56,607 nt of DNA from Gammaproteobacteria bacterium (GTDB lineage Bacteria > Pseudomonadota > Gammaproteobacteria > Thiohalomonadales > Thiohalomonadaceae). The position numbers and the translations under genes are program-made. The stretch is from positions 1 through 56,607 of the forward strand of contig JALOAT010000023.1 in the NCBI GenBank assembly GCA_023228645.1, read 5' to 3'. How positions within the stretch are numbered: the stretch's first letter is position 1; the number at the start of each line of letters is the position of its first letter. This document shows, in pieces, positions 33,764-42,724 of this stretch. The notes below the pieces were generated by a model. It did no database searches, was not told the origin of the DNA, and was given only the letters and a program-made list of their open reading frames with translations.

Positions 33764-35398
33764 ATGACCAAGTACGTTTTCATTACGGGTGGTGTCGTTT
33801 CTTCTCTCGGGAAGGGCATCGCTTCCGCCTCGCTTGCCGCGCTTCTGGAAGCGCGCGGCCTCAAGGTCACTCTGCTCAAGCTCGATCCCTACATCAATGT
33901 GGATCCGGGCACCATGAGCCCGTTCCAGCACGGCGAGGTGTTCGTCACCGAAGACGGTGCGGAGACCGACCTGGATCTCGGTCACTACGAGCGTTTCGTC
34001 CGCACCACCATGACGAAGCGCAACAACTTCACCACCGGCCGCATCTACGAGAACGTCATCCGCAAGGAACGCCGCGGCGATTATCTCGGCGGCACCGTGC
34101 AGGTGATCCCGCACATCACCGACGAGATCAAGCGCTGCATCAAGGCCGGTGCCGAAGGCTACGACGTGGCCATGGTGGAGATCGGCGGCACGGTCGGTGA
34201 CATCGAGTCCCTGCCGTTTCTCGAGACCATCCGCCAGATGGGCGTGGAGCTGGGGCACGACAACGTGCTGTACATGCACCTGACCCTGCTGCCCTACATC
34301 CCCACTGCCGGCGAGTTGAAGACCAAACCGACCCAGCATTCGGTGAAGGAGCTGCGTTCCATCGGTATCCAGCCCGACATCCTGGTGTGCCGCGCCGACC
34401 GCCCGCTGCCCGAGGACGAGAAGGGCAAGATCGCGCTGTTTACCAATGTGGAAGAGCGCGCCGTCATCGGCCTGGAGGACGTGGACACCATCTACAAGAT
34501 TCCTCTGCGCCTGCACGCACAGCACCTCGATGACATCGTGGTCGGGAAACTGCGCATCGATGCGCCGCCGGCCGATCTCGCGGAGTGGGAACGCGTGGTG
34601 GAGGCCATGACCCATCCTACCGGCCAGGTGATCATCGCCATGGTCGGCAAGTACGTGGACCTGACCGAATCCTACAAGTCCCTGTCCGAGGCCCTCATCC
34701 ATGCCGGCATTCACACCCGCACCAAGGTGAAGATCGTCTATGTGGACTCCGAGGAGATTGAAAAGCACGGCACCGACGTGCTCAAAGGCATGGACGCCAT
34801 CCTCGTCCCCGGCGGTTTCGGCGAACGCGGCGTGGAAGGCAAGATCCGCACCGTGCGTTACGCGCGCGAGAACAAGATCCCGTACCTCGGCATCTGTCTC
34901 GGTATGCAGGTGGCGGTGATCGAATACGCACGCAATGCGGCCGGTCTCGAAGGGGCTCACAGCACCGAATTCCGTCAGAACTGCGCGCATCCGGTGATCG
35001 CCATGATTACCGAGTGGACCACGGCCGAAGGCAACGTCGAGAAACGCACCGCCGGCTCCGATCTGGGCGGCAGCATGCGCCTGGGCGGTCAGCAGTGCCG
35101 CTTGGCGGACGGTTCGCGGGTGCGCGCCATCTATGGCAAGGACGTTATCGTCGAGCGCCATCGCCATCGTTACGAATTCAATAACGGCTATCGCGACAGG
35201 CTCATCGAGGCGGGCCTGCGCGTGACCGGCACCTCCATGGACAACAATCTGGTGGAGGTCATCGAACTGGCCGATCATCCCTGGTTCGTGGCCTGCCAGT
35301 TCCACCCGGAATTCACCTCCACGCCGCGCGACGGTCATCCGCTCTTCACGGGCTTCGTGAAGGCCGCCCGTGAACAGAAGGAGCGCACCGGCCAATGA
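33764..35398 (+). CDS. pyrG: CTP synthase
   Basis: A 544-residue CTP synthase converting UTP to CTP with glutamine as nitrogen donor. The synthetase domain begins TKYVFITGGVVSSLGKGIAS and includes KLDPYINVDPGTMSPFQHGE. The glutaminase domain has PGGFGERG, the nucleophile in GICLGMQVA and the His-Glu pair in CQFHPEFTSTP. The start is the ATG at 33764; the in-frame TTG three bases upstream would add one methionine and is not preferred. Its TGA overlaps the kdsA ATG. Confidence 0.98.
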   Translation: MTKYVFITGGVVSSLGKGIASASLAALLEARGLKVTLLKLDPYINVDPGTMSPFQHGEVFVTEDGAETDLDLGHYERFVRTTMTKRNNFTTGRIYENVIRKERRGDYLGGTVQVIPHITDEIKRCIKAGAEGYDVAMVEIGGTVGDIESLPFLETIRQMGVELGHDNVLYMHLTLLPYIPTAGELKTKPTQHSVKELRSIGIQPDILVCRADRPLPEDEKGKIALFTNVEERAVIGLEDVDTIYKIPLRLHAQHLDDIVVGKLRIDAPPADLAEWERVVEAMTHPTGQVIIAMVGKYVDLTESYKSLSEALIHAGIHTRTKVKIVYVDSEEIEKHGTDVLKGMDAILVPGGFGERGVEGKIRTVRYARENKIPYLGICLGMQVAVIEYARNAAGLEGAHSTEFRQNCAHPVIAMITEWTTAEGNVEKRTAGSDLGGSMRLGGQQCRLADGSRVRAIYGKDVIVERHRHRYEFNNGYRDRLIEAGLRVTGTSMDNNLVEVIELADHPWFVACQFHPEFTSTPRDGHPLFTGFVKAAREQKERTGQ

Positions 35399-36228
35399 AG
35401 CTGTGCGGCCACGAGGTCGGCCTCGACAAGCCGTTGTTTCTCATCGCCGGCCCCTGCGTCATCGAGAGCGAGGGGCTGGTCCTGGAAATTGCCGGCACGA
35501 TTAAGGAAATCACCGAAGCCCTCGGCATTCCTTACGTGTTCAAGGCCTCGTACGATAAAGCCAACCGCACCTCGTCGAAGAGCTTCCGCGGCCCCGGGCT
35601 GGAACAGGGCCTGCGCATCCTCGAAAAGGTGCGCACGGAACTGAACCTGCCGGTGCTCACCGACGTGCACGAAGACACGCCGCTGGACGAAGTGGCCGCG
35701 GTGGTGGACGTGCTGCAGACCCCGGCGTTCCTGTGCCGCCAGACCAATTTCATCCAGGCCGTGGCGCGTCAGGGCAGGCCCGTGAACATCAAGAAGGGCC
35801 AGTTCCTCGCCCCCTGGGACATGCAGAACGTGGTGCAGAAGGCGCGCGAGGCGGGCAACGACCAGATCATGGTCTGCGAACGCGGCGTGTCCTTCGGCTA
35901 CAACACCCTGGTTTCGGATATGCGCGGCCTGGCCATCATGCGCGACACCGGCTGCCCGGTGGTCTACGACGCCACCCATTCGGTGCAGCAGCCGGGCGGG
36001 CAGGGCGCCAGCTCGGGCGGCCAGCGCGAGTTCGTGCCGGTGTTGGCGCGCGCGGCGGTGGCCAGCGGCGTCGCCGGCCTGTTCATGGAGACCCATCCAA
36101 ACCCGGAACAGGCCCTTAGTGACGGACCCAATTCCTGGCCGCTGGGCCGCCTGCGCGAGCTCCTCGAAACATTGCAGCAGATCGATGCCGTGGTGAAGGC
36201 GCGGGGGTTTGCCGAAGCTACACTTTGA
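35395..36228 (+). CDS. kdsA: 3-deoxy-8-phosphooctulonate synthase (KDO-8-P synthase)
   Basis: A 277-residue enzyme joining arabinose-5-phosphate and phosphoenolpyruvate for lipopolysaccharide KDO. Signature regions: LFLIAGPCVIESEGL, FKASYDKANRTSSKSFRGPG, LTDVHEDTPLDEVAAVVDVL, VNIKKGQFLAPWDMQ, VVYDATHSVQQPGGQ and LFMETHPNPEQALSDGPNSW. Lysine and histidine contacts to PEP are conserved. It overlaps pyrG by four bases and precedes eno, the usual gammaproteobacterial order. Presence of the gene implies a KDO-containing outer membrane. Confidence 0.97.
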   Translation: MKLCGHEVGLDKPLFLIAGPCVIESEGLVLEIAGTIKEITEALGIPYVFKASYDKANRTSSKSFRGPGLEQGLRILEKVRTELNLPVLTDVHEDTPLDEVAAVVDVLQTPAFLCRQTNFIQAVARQGRPVNIKKGQFLAPWDMQNVVQKAREAGNDQIMVCERGVSFGYNTLVSDMRGLAIMRDTGCPVVYDATHSVQQPGGQGASSGGQREFVPVLARAAVASGVAGLFMETHPNPEQALSDGPNSWPLGRLRELLETLQQIDAVVKARGFAEATL

Positions 36229-36310
36229 ACCAGTTCCGCGGGGACTCGCGGAGCGGGGCACATGCCCATCGGGAACATCAAGAAGCAATAATCAGGACTA
36301 CGGAGTCTTC

Positions 36311-37612
36311 ATGTCTCAGAACAAAACCCAGATCGTTGACGTGCGCGCCCGGGAAATCATCGACTCCCGCGGCAATCCCACCGTCGAGGCCGATGTGATC
36401 CTGGCCGGCGGCGCCATCGGCCGCGCGGCGGTGCCCTCCGGCGCCTCCACCGGCTCGCGCGAGGCCATCGAGCTGCGCGACGGCGACAAGGGCCGTTACC
36501 TCGGCAAGGGCGTGCTGAAGGCGGTCGAGAACGTCAACCGCACCCTCCGTGACGCCCTGGTGGGCAAGGACGCCCGTGAGCAGGCCGAACTCGATCGCCT
36601 CATGATCGAGGCGGACGGCACGCCTAACAAGGCGAATCTGGGCGCCAATGCCATCCTCTCCGTGTCCCTGGCCGCCGCCAAGGCCTCCGCGGCCGCCCTC
36701 GACCTGCCGCTCTACCGCTACCTGAATCAGGACGACAAGACCTTCACCCTGCCGGTGCCGATGATGAATATCATCAACGGCGGCGCCCATGCGGACAACA
36801 GCGTCGACCTGCAGGAATTCATGATCATGCCCGTGGGTGCGCCGAGCATCTCGGAAGCGCTGCGCCAAGGCGCCGAGATCTTCCACACACTCAAGAAGGT
36901 GCTGCACGGCAAGGGTATGGCCACCGCGGTGGGCGACGAAGGCGGTTTCGCCCCCAACCTGCCGTCCAATGAATCCGCCCTGGAAGTGATCCTTGAGGCC
37001 ATTGAAAAGGCCGGCTACAAGGCAGGCCAGGATGTGATGATCGCCCTCGACGCCGCCAGCTCCGAGTTTTACAAGGAAGGCCAGTACGTGCTCGGCTCCG
37101 AGAACAAGAGCCTGTCCTCCGCCGAGTTCACCGACTACCTGGCCGACTGGGTGGACCGCTATCCGATCATCTCCATCGAAGACGGCATGGCCGAGCAGGA
37201 TTGGGACGGCTGGAAGCTGCTCACCGAAAAGGTGGGCGGCAAGATCCAGCTGGTGGGCGACGACCTGTTCGTCACCAACACGGCCATCTTCAAGGAAGGC
37301 ATCGACAAGGGCATCGCCAACTCGATCCTCATCAAGGTCAACCAGATCGGCACCCTCACCGAGACCCTGGCCGCGATCCAGATGGCCAAGGACGCCGGCT
37401 ACACCGCCGTCATCTCGCACCGCTCCGGTGAGACCGAGGACACCACCATCGCCGATCTGGCCGTGGCCACCGGCGCCGGCCAGATCAAGACCGGCTCCAT
37501 GTCGCGTTCCGACCGCGTCGCCAAGTACAACCGCCTGCTGCGTATCGAAGAGGCGCTGGGCGACAAGGCCATGTATCCGGGCCGGTCCGCGTTCTACAAC
37601 TTGAAAGGTTGA
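36311..37612 (+). CDS. eno: Enolase
   Basis: A 433-residue enolase (2-phosphoglycerate to phosphoenolpyruvate). Motifs: VRAREIIDSRGNPTVEADV near the start, SGASTGSREAIELRDGD, the metal and catalytic regions GGAHADNSVDLQEFMIMPVG, SIEDGMAEQDWDGWK, LVGDDLFVTN, ILIKVNQIGTLTE and the C-terminal SHRSGETEDTTIADLAV. The ATG at 36311 is the family start; the open frame extends upstream into kdsA. The gap after kdsA is 82 bases. A C-family inverted repeat lies immediately downstream. Confidence 0.98.
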   Translation: MSQNKTQIVDVRAREIIDSRGNPTVEADVILAGGAIGRAAVPSGASTGSREAIELRDGDKGRYLGKGVLKAVENVNRTLRDALVGKDAREQAELDRLMIEADGTPNKANLGANAILSVSLAAAKASAAALDLPLYRYLNQDDKTFTLPVPMMNIINGGAHADNSVDLQEFMIMPVGAPSISEALRQGAEIFHTLKKVLHGKGMATAVGDEGGFAPNLPSNESALEVILEAIEKAGYKAGQDVMIALDAASSEFYKEGQYVLGSENKSLSSAEFTDYLADWVDRYPIISIEDGMAEQDWDGWKLLTEKVGGKIQLVGDDLFVTNTAIFKEGIDKGIANSILIKVNQIGTLTETLAAIQMAKDAGYTAVISHRSGETEDTTIADLAVATGAGQIKTGSMSRSDRVAKYNRLLRIEEALGDKAMYPGRSAFYNLKG

Positions 37613-37620
37613 GCAGTATC

Positions 37621-37732
37621 AACCACGGAGGTCACGGCGTACACGGAGAAGAATCAGGGGACGGACGTGAGATACCGCTGTTCCCGTCTGCTCACACTGG
37701 ACTTCTCCGTGGGCTCCGTTGGCTCCGTGGTT
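37621..37732. repeat. Inverted repeat, family C (ACCACGGAG type)
   Basis: The left arm starts AACCACGGAGGTCACGGC (37621) and runs to 37651; the right arm (37702-37732) ends GGCTCCGTGGTT. It occupies most of the eno-ftsB gap and could fold into a long hairpin in the transcript. Confidence 0.78.
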
Positions 37733-37758
37733 AAGCGTTCTTAGCGGCGGACGGCAGG

Positions 37759-38031
37759 ATGAGAACTCTGATAGCGACACTGCTCGTGGTTTTCGTCCTG
37801 CTCCAGTACCGCCTCTGGTTCGGCGATGGCAGTCTCATCAAGGTCTGGCAGCTCAAACAGGCTTTGATCGAACAGCAAAACGAAAACCAACGGCTCAGCG
37901 AGCGCAATCGCGTGCTTGAGGCCGAGGTGCGTGACCTGAAAGAAGGTGTCGCCGCCATCGAGGAGCGCGCCCGCACGGAGCTGGGCATGATCAGGGATGG
38001 CGAGACCTTCTATCAGGTGGTGGAGGAGTAG
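37759..38031 (+). CDS. ftsB: Cell division protein FtsB
   Basis: A 90-residue bitopic membrane protein. A short N-terminal cytoplasmic start and one helix (about 3-19, TLIATLLVVFVLLQYRLWFG) lead to a periplasmic coiled coil (WQLKQALIEQQNENQRLSER, VLEAEVRDLKEG) and the terminal ELGMIRDGETFYQVV segment, all typical of FtsB. It forms the FtsQLB complex that signals septal peptidoglycan synthesis. ispD follows with no gap. Confidence 0.95.
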   Translation: MRTLIATLLVVFVLLQYRLWFGDGSLIKVWQLKQALIEQQNENQRLSERNRVLEAEVRDLKEGVAAIEERARTELGMIRDGETFYQVVEE

Positions 38032-38745
38032 GTGTCCCGTCCGGTCCCCCGTTGTTTCGCCGTGGTGCCCGCTGCCGGCGTCGGTCGTCGCATGGGCGGT
38101 AACATCCCCAAGCAGTACCTGCCGCTCGCCGGACGCGCCGTCATCGAACACACGCTGATGCGCATCACCGCCCATCCGCGCATCGCGGCAACGGTGATCG
38201 CCATCAGTCCGGGCGACGACTACTGGCCCGAACTCGCCTCGCGCTTCCAGTCCGCAGCGCTCCACGTGACCGAAGGCGGCACCGAACGCTGCCACTCGGT
38301 GCTCAACGCCCTGGAGTATCTGACGACCCTCGCCCATGAACAGGATTGGGTGCTGGTACACGACGCGGCGCGGCCGTGCATCCGGGCCGCCGACATCGAG
38401 CGTCTGGTCCACACCTTGCTCGATCATCCCATCGGCGGTCTGTTAGGTCTGCCCCTGACCGATACGGTCAAGCGTGCCGACGCCCGCGACGAGGTGCTCC
38501 AAACGGTCAGCCGCGAGGGCCTGTGGCGCGCCCTCACGCCGCAGATGTTCCGCCTCGGTCCGTTGCGCGAGGCCTTGCGCGATGCCCTGGCAGCTGACCG
38601 CCTGGTCACCGACGAGGCGGCGGCCATGGAATTGGCCGGTCACCGGCCGCGCATGGTGGAAGGGCAGGCGGACAACATCAAGATCACGCGCCCGGGGGAT
38701 TTGGCCCTGGCCGAGCTTTATCTGCAATTGCAGGCGCGGGAATAG
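38032..38745 (+). CDS. ispD: 2-C-methyl-D-erythritol 4-phosphate cytidylyltransferase
   Basis: A 237-residue IspD of the non-mevalonate isoprenoid pathway. Nucleotide-binding VVPAAGVGRRMGGNIPKQYL is near the N-terminus, then WVLVHDAARPCI, GLPLTDTVKRAD and LVTDEAAAMELAGHRP. The start is GTG at 38032, immediately after the ftsB TAG, with GGAGGAGT-like sequence (from the ftsB end) serving as ribosome site. A degenerate C-family repeat lies between it and ispF. Confidence 0.96.
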   Translation: MSRPVPRCFAVVPAAGVGRRMGGNIPKQYLPLAGRAVIEHTLMRITAHPRIAATVIAISPGDDYWPELASRFQSAALHVTEGGTERCHSVLNALEYLTTLAHEQDWVLVHDAARPCIRAADIERLVHTLLDHPIGGLLGLPLTDTVKRADARDEVLQTVSREGLWRALTPQMFRLGPLREALRDALAADRLVTDEAAAMELAGHRPRMVEGQADNIKITRPGDLALAELYLQLQARE

Positions 38746-38756
38746 AAGAAATTCAA

Positions 38757-38801
38757 CGCAGAGGCGCAGAGGACGCAGATCCTGCTGCGCGTCTTCGCGC
38801 T
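38757..38801. repeat. Degenerate inverted repeat, family C
   Basis: AACGCAGAGGCGCAGAGGAC at the left and CTGCGCGTCTTCGCGC at the right form an imperfect inverted repeat in the ispD-ispF gap. Shorter and more decayed than the other copies. Confidence 0.5.
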
Positions 38802-38828
38802 TCAGAACCTTGGTGGTGACGAAACACA

Positions 38829-39311
38829 ATGACGAGTCTGCGCATTGGGCATGGTTTTGATGCACATCGCTTCGGCGAGGGCGACCACGTGGTGATCGGC
38901 GGCGTGCACATTCCGCACAGCCAGGGCATGGTGGCGCATTCCGATGGTGATGTGCTGGTCCATGCCCTGTGCGACGCGCTGCTCGGCGCCGCCGCCCTGG
39001 GCGACATCGGCAAGCACTTCCCGGACAGCAGCGCCGAGTTCAAGGGCATCGACAGCCGCATCCTGTTGCGGCGCACCGTGGACGCCCTGGCGGCCAAGGG
39101 CTATCGGGTAGCGAACGTGGACACCACGCTGGTGGCGCAGGCACCGCGCATGGCGGCGCACATCGAGGCCATGGTGGCCAATCTGGCGGAGGACCTGCGC
39201 GTGGCGCGCGACGCGGTGAACGTGAAGGCGACCACTACCGAACGCATGGGCTACACGGGCCGCGGCGAAGGCATCGCCGCCTACGCCGTCGCCCTCATCG
39301 AGCGCACGTGA
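38829..39311 (+). CDS. ispF: 2-C-methyl-D-erythritol 2,4-cyclodiphosphate synthase
   Basis: A 160-residue IspF, trimeric zinc enzyme of the non-mevalonate pathway. Metal ligands are visible in RIGHGFDAHRFGEGDHVVIG and HSDGDVLVHALCDALLGA; GDIGKHFPDSSAEFKGIDSR and KATTTERMGYTGRGEGIAA complete the family pattern. It follows IspD in the same transcription direction, and its TGA shares one base with the truD ATG (TGATG). Confidence 0.97.
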   Translation: MTSLRIGHGFDAHRFGEGDHVVIGGVHIPHSQGMVAHSDGDVLVHALCDALLGAAALGDIGKHFPDSSAEFKGIDSRILLRRTVDALAAKGYRVANVDTTLVAQAPRMAAHIEAMVANLAEDLRVARDAVNVKATTTERMGYTGRGEGIAAYAVALIERT

Positions 39312-40348
39312 TGGCGACGGAATTTCCCATGGACTGGGCCTACGCCCATGGCGGCCCCGCGGGGCAGGGCCGGCTGCGCTGCGAGCCCGAGGACTTCGTG
39401 GTGGACGAAGACCTGGGCTTCGCTGCCGACGGGCAGGGCGAACACGTTTTGGTGCAGGTGCAAAAGCGCGGCGCGAACACCGAATGGGTGGCGCGCCAAC
39501 TCGCCCGTTTCGCCGGTGTGCGACCCATGGACGTGAGCTATGCGGGGCTGAAGGATCGCCACGCCGTGACCACCCAGTGGTTCAGCGTGCACCTGCCGGG
39601 CCGCGCCGAGCCGGACTGGTCCGGATTTGCCGGTGAGGAATACCGCGTGCTCGACGCCGTGCGGCATACGCGCAAGCTGCGGCGCGGTGCCTTGGCCGGC
39701 AACCGCTTCGCAATTCGTCTCCACGAGGTGAGCGGCCCGAGCGAAGACATCGAACAGCGCCTTGCCCGCATTCGTGAACACGGCGTCCCCAACTACTTCG
39801 GTGAGCAGCGCTTCGGACACGAGGGCGGGAATCTGCTCCGGGCCGCAGAACTGTTCGCGGGCGCACGACGTGAGCATGATCGGGCCAAGCGTGGCATGTA
39901 CCTCTCGGCAGCACGTTCCTATCTGTTCAACACCGTGCTGTCCGAGCGCGTGCGGCAGGGGAGTTGGAATCACGCCTTGCCCGGTGAGTGTCTGGTGCTG
40001 GATGGCTCGGCGAGCTTCTTTCGTGCCTCGGTGATCGACGAAAAACTCTCGGCACGGCTCGCCGTCTGGGACGTGCATCCCAGCGGACCGCTGTGGGGGC
40101 GCGGGTTGCCGCCGTGCGGCGGTGAAATCAACGACCTTGAGGCGGCCTGGCTCGCACCTTTCGAATCCTTTCGGGCCGGTCTCGAACGCGCGGGCATGGA
40201 ACAGGAGCGCCGGCCCTTGCGCCTGGCCGCCGAAGGGCTCGAATGGGCACGGGAGGGTGACGCGCTGACCTTGAGGTTCGCTCTCGCTGCCGGCAGCTAC
40301 GCTACCGCCGTGCTGCGTGAAGTCCTGCGCACGGATAACCCGGCGTAA
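39311..40348 (+). CDS. truD: tRNA pseudouridine(13) synthase
   Basis: A 345-residue TruD. The catalytic aspartate is in SYAGLKDRHAVTTQWFSV; other family blocks are EDFVVDEDLGFAADGQGEH, NYFGEQRFGHEGGNL and YLFNTVLSERVRQGSWNH. The start at 39311 is set by a TGATG junction with ispF; a longer open frame upstream lies within ispF. It converges with the chemoreceptor gene, and an imperfect GC-rich hairpin (about 40378-40403) lies between the two stops. Confidence 0.95.
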   Translation: MATEFPMDWAYAHGGPAGQGRLRCEPEDFVVDEDLGFAADGQGEHVLVQVQKRGANTEWVARQLARFAGVRPMDVSYAGLKDRHAVTTQWFSVHLPGRAEPDWSGFAGEEYRVLDAVRHTRKLRRGALAGNRFAIRLHEVSGPSEDIEQRLARIREHGVPNYFGEQRFGHEGGNLLRAAELFAGARREHDRAKRGMYLSAARSYLFNTVLSERVRQGSWNHALPGECLVLDGSASFFRASVIDEKLSARLAVWDVHPSGPLWGRGLPPCGGEINDLEAAWLAPFESFRAGLERAGMEQERRPLRLAAEGLEWAREGDALTLRFALAAGSYATAVLREVLRTDNPA

Positions 40349-40408
40349 TCGGCATTTGCCTCGGGCAAGCTGCCAACGCGGCATGCCGCACCTGCGGTGC
40401 CGCTGATC

Positions 40409-41980
40409 TCATCCCTTCCTGATGCGAAACTGCTGCACCAGTTGTTGCAGCTTCTGCGCCAGTTCTTCCACCGTGTTTCCCGCCCGTTCACTCTCCCCCG
40501 CCTTTTCGGCGGTGGTGTCGGCGACGTGACGGATGGAGGTGACGGAGCGGTTGATCTCCTCACTGACGGCACTTTGCTCTTCCACGGCGGTGGCGATCTG
40601 GGTGCTCATGTCACTGATGCGGGTCACTGCGCCGGCGATGGCACCGAGGGATTGGGCGGCGCGCTCGGCCTGTTGCACGGTGTCGTCGGTGCGTAGCCGA
40701 CTCTTGTTCATGGCATCCACGGCACTGGCTGCACCTTTGCGCAGGCGCTCGATCATGGCATGGATTTCCTGGGTGGCCTGCTGGGTGCGCATGGCTAATG
40801 TGCGCACCTCGTCGGCCACCACCGCAAAGCCGCGGCCTTCCTCGCCGGCGCGCGCCGCCTCGATCGCCGCGTTCAGTGCGAGCAGATTGGTCTGGTCGGC
40901 AATGCCGCGGATCACGTCCACTACCGTGGTGATCTCTTCGCTGTGTGATTCAAGCTGAACGATCACCTCCGCCGCGTGGCCCACTTCTTCGGCCAGTTCA
41001 CGGATGACCCGGGTGGTGTCGTCCACCACGGTCATGCCCGAACGTGCTTCCCGGTCGGCGCACTCTGCGGCTTCCGCCGTCTGCTGGGCGTTGCGGGCGA
41101 CTTCCTGGACGCTGGCCGCCATCTCGTTGATGGCCGTGGCCACCTGGTCGGTTTCGCTCTGTTGCTGGCGGATGCCGTCGCTGCTGGTCTGCACGGTGGC
41201 GGAGAGGCCGCATGCCGTGGCCGACAGGTGTTGGGACGAATCGGCAATGCGGCCGACGATCGCGCCAGTCTCCGACTGCAGCATCTTCAGGGCGAGCTCC
41301 AGCTGGCCGAGGTCGTCGTCGCGTCCCGTGTAGATGTGACGGGCGACCGGGTTGTCGGCGATGGCCCGGCTGCGCTGCACCAGCTTCTCGAACGGCCCGA
41401 GCGCCAGGTGGGCGATGGCGGCGGCGACCAGGAAGCCGAGCAGTGGGGGGACGAGCGTCGCGAGCGATATCCCCAGCGAGAAGCCAAGCGCCAGGGATAC
41501 CGCAGCGCCGCACGCCAGACCGAGCTGGATGCGGGTGCCGAGGGTGAGCGCGGGGAAGCGGCGCAGGCGGATTCCGGCATTGAGCTTGCGATATACCGCC
41601 TCTGCACGGCGCACCATGTCCGGGTGCGGGCTGGTACGCACCGACTGGTACTCGATCACCCGGCCGTTCTCGAGAATGGGTGTGACGAAGGCATCCACCC
41701 AATAATGATCGCCGTTACTGCGACGGTTCTTGACCAGTCCCATCCACGAACGCCCCGACTGGATGGTGGCCCACAGGTCTGCGAATGCGGCCGGTGGCAT
41801 GTCGGGATGACGGACCATGTTGTGATTCCGTCCGAGCAGCTCCGCTTCGGTGAAGCCGCTGACCTGGACGAAATCGGCATTCACATAGGTGATACTGCCC
41901 TTGGTGTCCGTGGTGGAGAGGATATTGGCGTCATCGGGGAAACGGTGTTCGACGCCGGTAACGGGAAGGTTCTTTTTCAT
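40409..41980 (-). CDS. PAS-containing methyl-accepting chemotaxis protein (Aer-like)
   Basis: A 523-residue chemoreceptor. A PAS domain covers residues about 15-125 (GSITYVNADFVQVSGFTEAE, NHNMVRHPDMPPAAF, YWVDAFVTPI), followed by two close membrane helices (about 155-200), a HAMP-like linker and a signalling domain. The hairpin tip GIADQTNLLALNAAIEAARA with GEEGRGFAVVADEVR is intact. This is the layout of Aer-type redox/energy sensors. No clear C-terminal CheR-tether pentapeptide is present (ends QFRIRKG). It is oriented against the housekeeping genes and breaks the truD-smr-surE order, which suggests a later insertion. Confidence 0.92.
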   Translation of the reverse strand: MKKNLPVTGVEHRFPDDANILSTTDTKGSITYVNADFVQVSGFTEAELLGRNHNMVRHPDMPPAAFADLWATIQSGRSWMGLVKNRRSNGDHYWVDAFVTPILENGRVIEYQSVRTSPHPDMVRRAEAVYRKLNAGIRLRRFPALTLGTRIQLGLACGAAVSLALGFSLGISLATLVPPLLGFLVAAAIAHLALGPFEKLVQRSRAIADNPVARHIYTGRDDDLGQLELALKMLQSETGAIVGRIADSSQHLSATACGLSATVQTSSDGIRQQQSETDQVATAINEMAASVQEVARNAQQTAEAAECADREARSGMTVVDDTTRVIRELAEEVGHAAEVIVQLESHSEEITTVVDVIRGIADQTNLLALNAAIEAARAGEEGRGFAVVADEVRTLAMRTQQATQEIHAMIERLRKGAASAVDAMNKSRLRTDDTVQQAERAAQSLGAIAGAVTRISDMSTQIATAVEEQSAVSEEINRSVTSIRHVADTTAEKAGESERAGNTVEELAQKLQQLVQQFRIRKG

Positions 41981-42063
41981 AAGCGCCGTTCATCCTACCA
42001 ATGCACGCTGGCCGCGATTCCCGCGCATCCTAGCCTGACTCGTCGCCGGGGATTGTGACTATG

Positions 42064-42594
42064 TCACAGCCGGCGCAATAACACGTAGATCGCTCCCGTG
42101 CCGCCGTCCGTGGGTGTGGCGGATGCAAACGCAAGCACCTCGTCACGCTGACGCAGCCAATGGTTCACCTTGATCTTGAGTACCGGCTGCTTCAATGCGG
42201 AACCGTTGCCTTTGCCGTGAATGATGCGTACGCAGCGCTGCCCGCGTGTGCGCGCCGCCGCCAGAAACTGCGCTACGGCGAGCCGCGCTTCGGCCACGCG
42301 CATGCCGTGCAGATCGAGCTGGCCTTCGATGCTGTAGGCGCCGCGGCGGAGCTTGCGGATGACCGAATGCTGCAGGCCCGGGCGGGCGAACAGGAGCTCT
42401 TCGCCGGTCTCGCAGCCCACCTCGAGCGGCGGATCGTCGAGCAGTTCGTGCATGACCGCCCGTTCGTCCTCCAGCCGCTGGACCGGCGTGGGGGGCGGAC
42501 GGGGCCCGGCCAGGACGACACGATCGTCCCGCAGCGGGCGGGCATCGGCCACGGCCTCGCGGAACAACTCAGCGTCATCATCGGAGAACGACAT
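42064..42594 (-). CDS. Smr-domain protein (SmrA-like)
   Basis: A 176-residue protein with a C-terminal Smr domain. Diagnostic motifs are LDLHGMRVAEARLAVAQFL and VRIIHGKGNGSALK, followed by the GTGAIYVLLRRL end. The acidic N-terminal region (SFSDDDAELFREAVADARPL) is typical of the stand-alone SmrA type. Smr domains act on nucleic acids as endonucleases. The start at 42594 has AGGAA upstream; a longer open frame to 42726 overlaps the surE start and is rejected. It is divergent from surE. Confidence 0.88.
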   Translation of the reverse strand: MSFSDDDAELFREAVADARPLRDDRVVLAGPRPPPTPVQRLEDERAVMHELLDDPPLEVGCETGEELLFARPGLQHSVIRKLRRGAYSIEGQLDLHGMRVAEARLAVAQFLAAARTRGQRCVRIIHGKGNGSALKQPVLKIKVNHWLRQRDEVLAFASATPTDGGTGAIYVLLRRL

Positions 42595-42686
42595 GGACGG
42601 TTCCTGTGGCGGGCGGGGTTGATGGCAGTCTACCGCGGTCCTTGCGAAGGAGAAACGGCCGCTGCCGTCGCGCGGGCGTTTTCGGG

Positions 42687-42692
42687 TATAGT
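42687..42692 (+). promoter_or_regulatory. Possible -10 box of the surE operon promoter
   Basis: TATAGT lies 33 bases before the surE start in the 130-base divergent gap. No good -35 is seen at 16-18 bases upstream, so this is tentative. Confidence 0.3.
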
Positions 42693-42724
42693 TAACCGGT
42701 TGATCCTTCAGACCTTGCGCGCGC

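Noticed and set aside
40378..40403. Terminator between truD and the chemoreceptor
   Set aside because: The hairpin is bulged with a very small loop and lacks a T-run, so it is mentioned only under truD.
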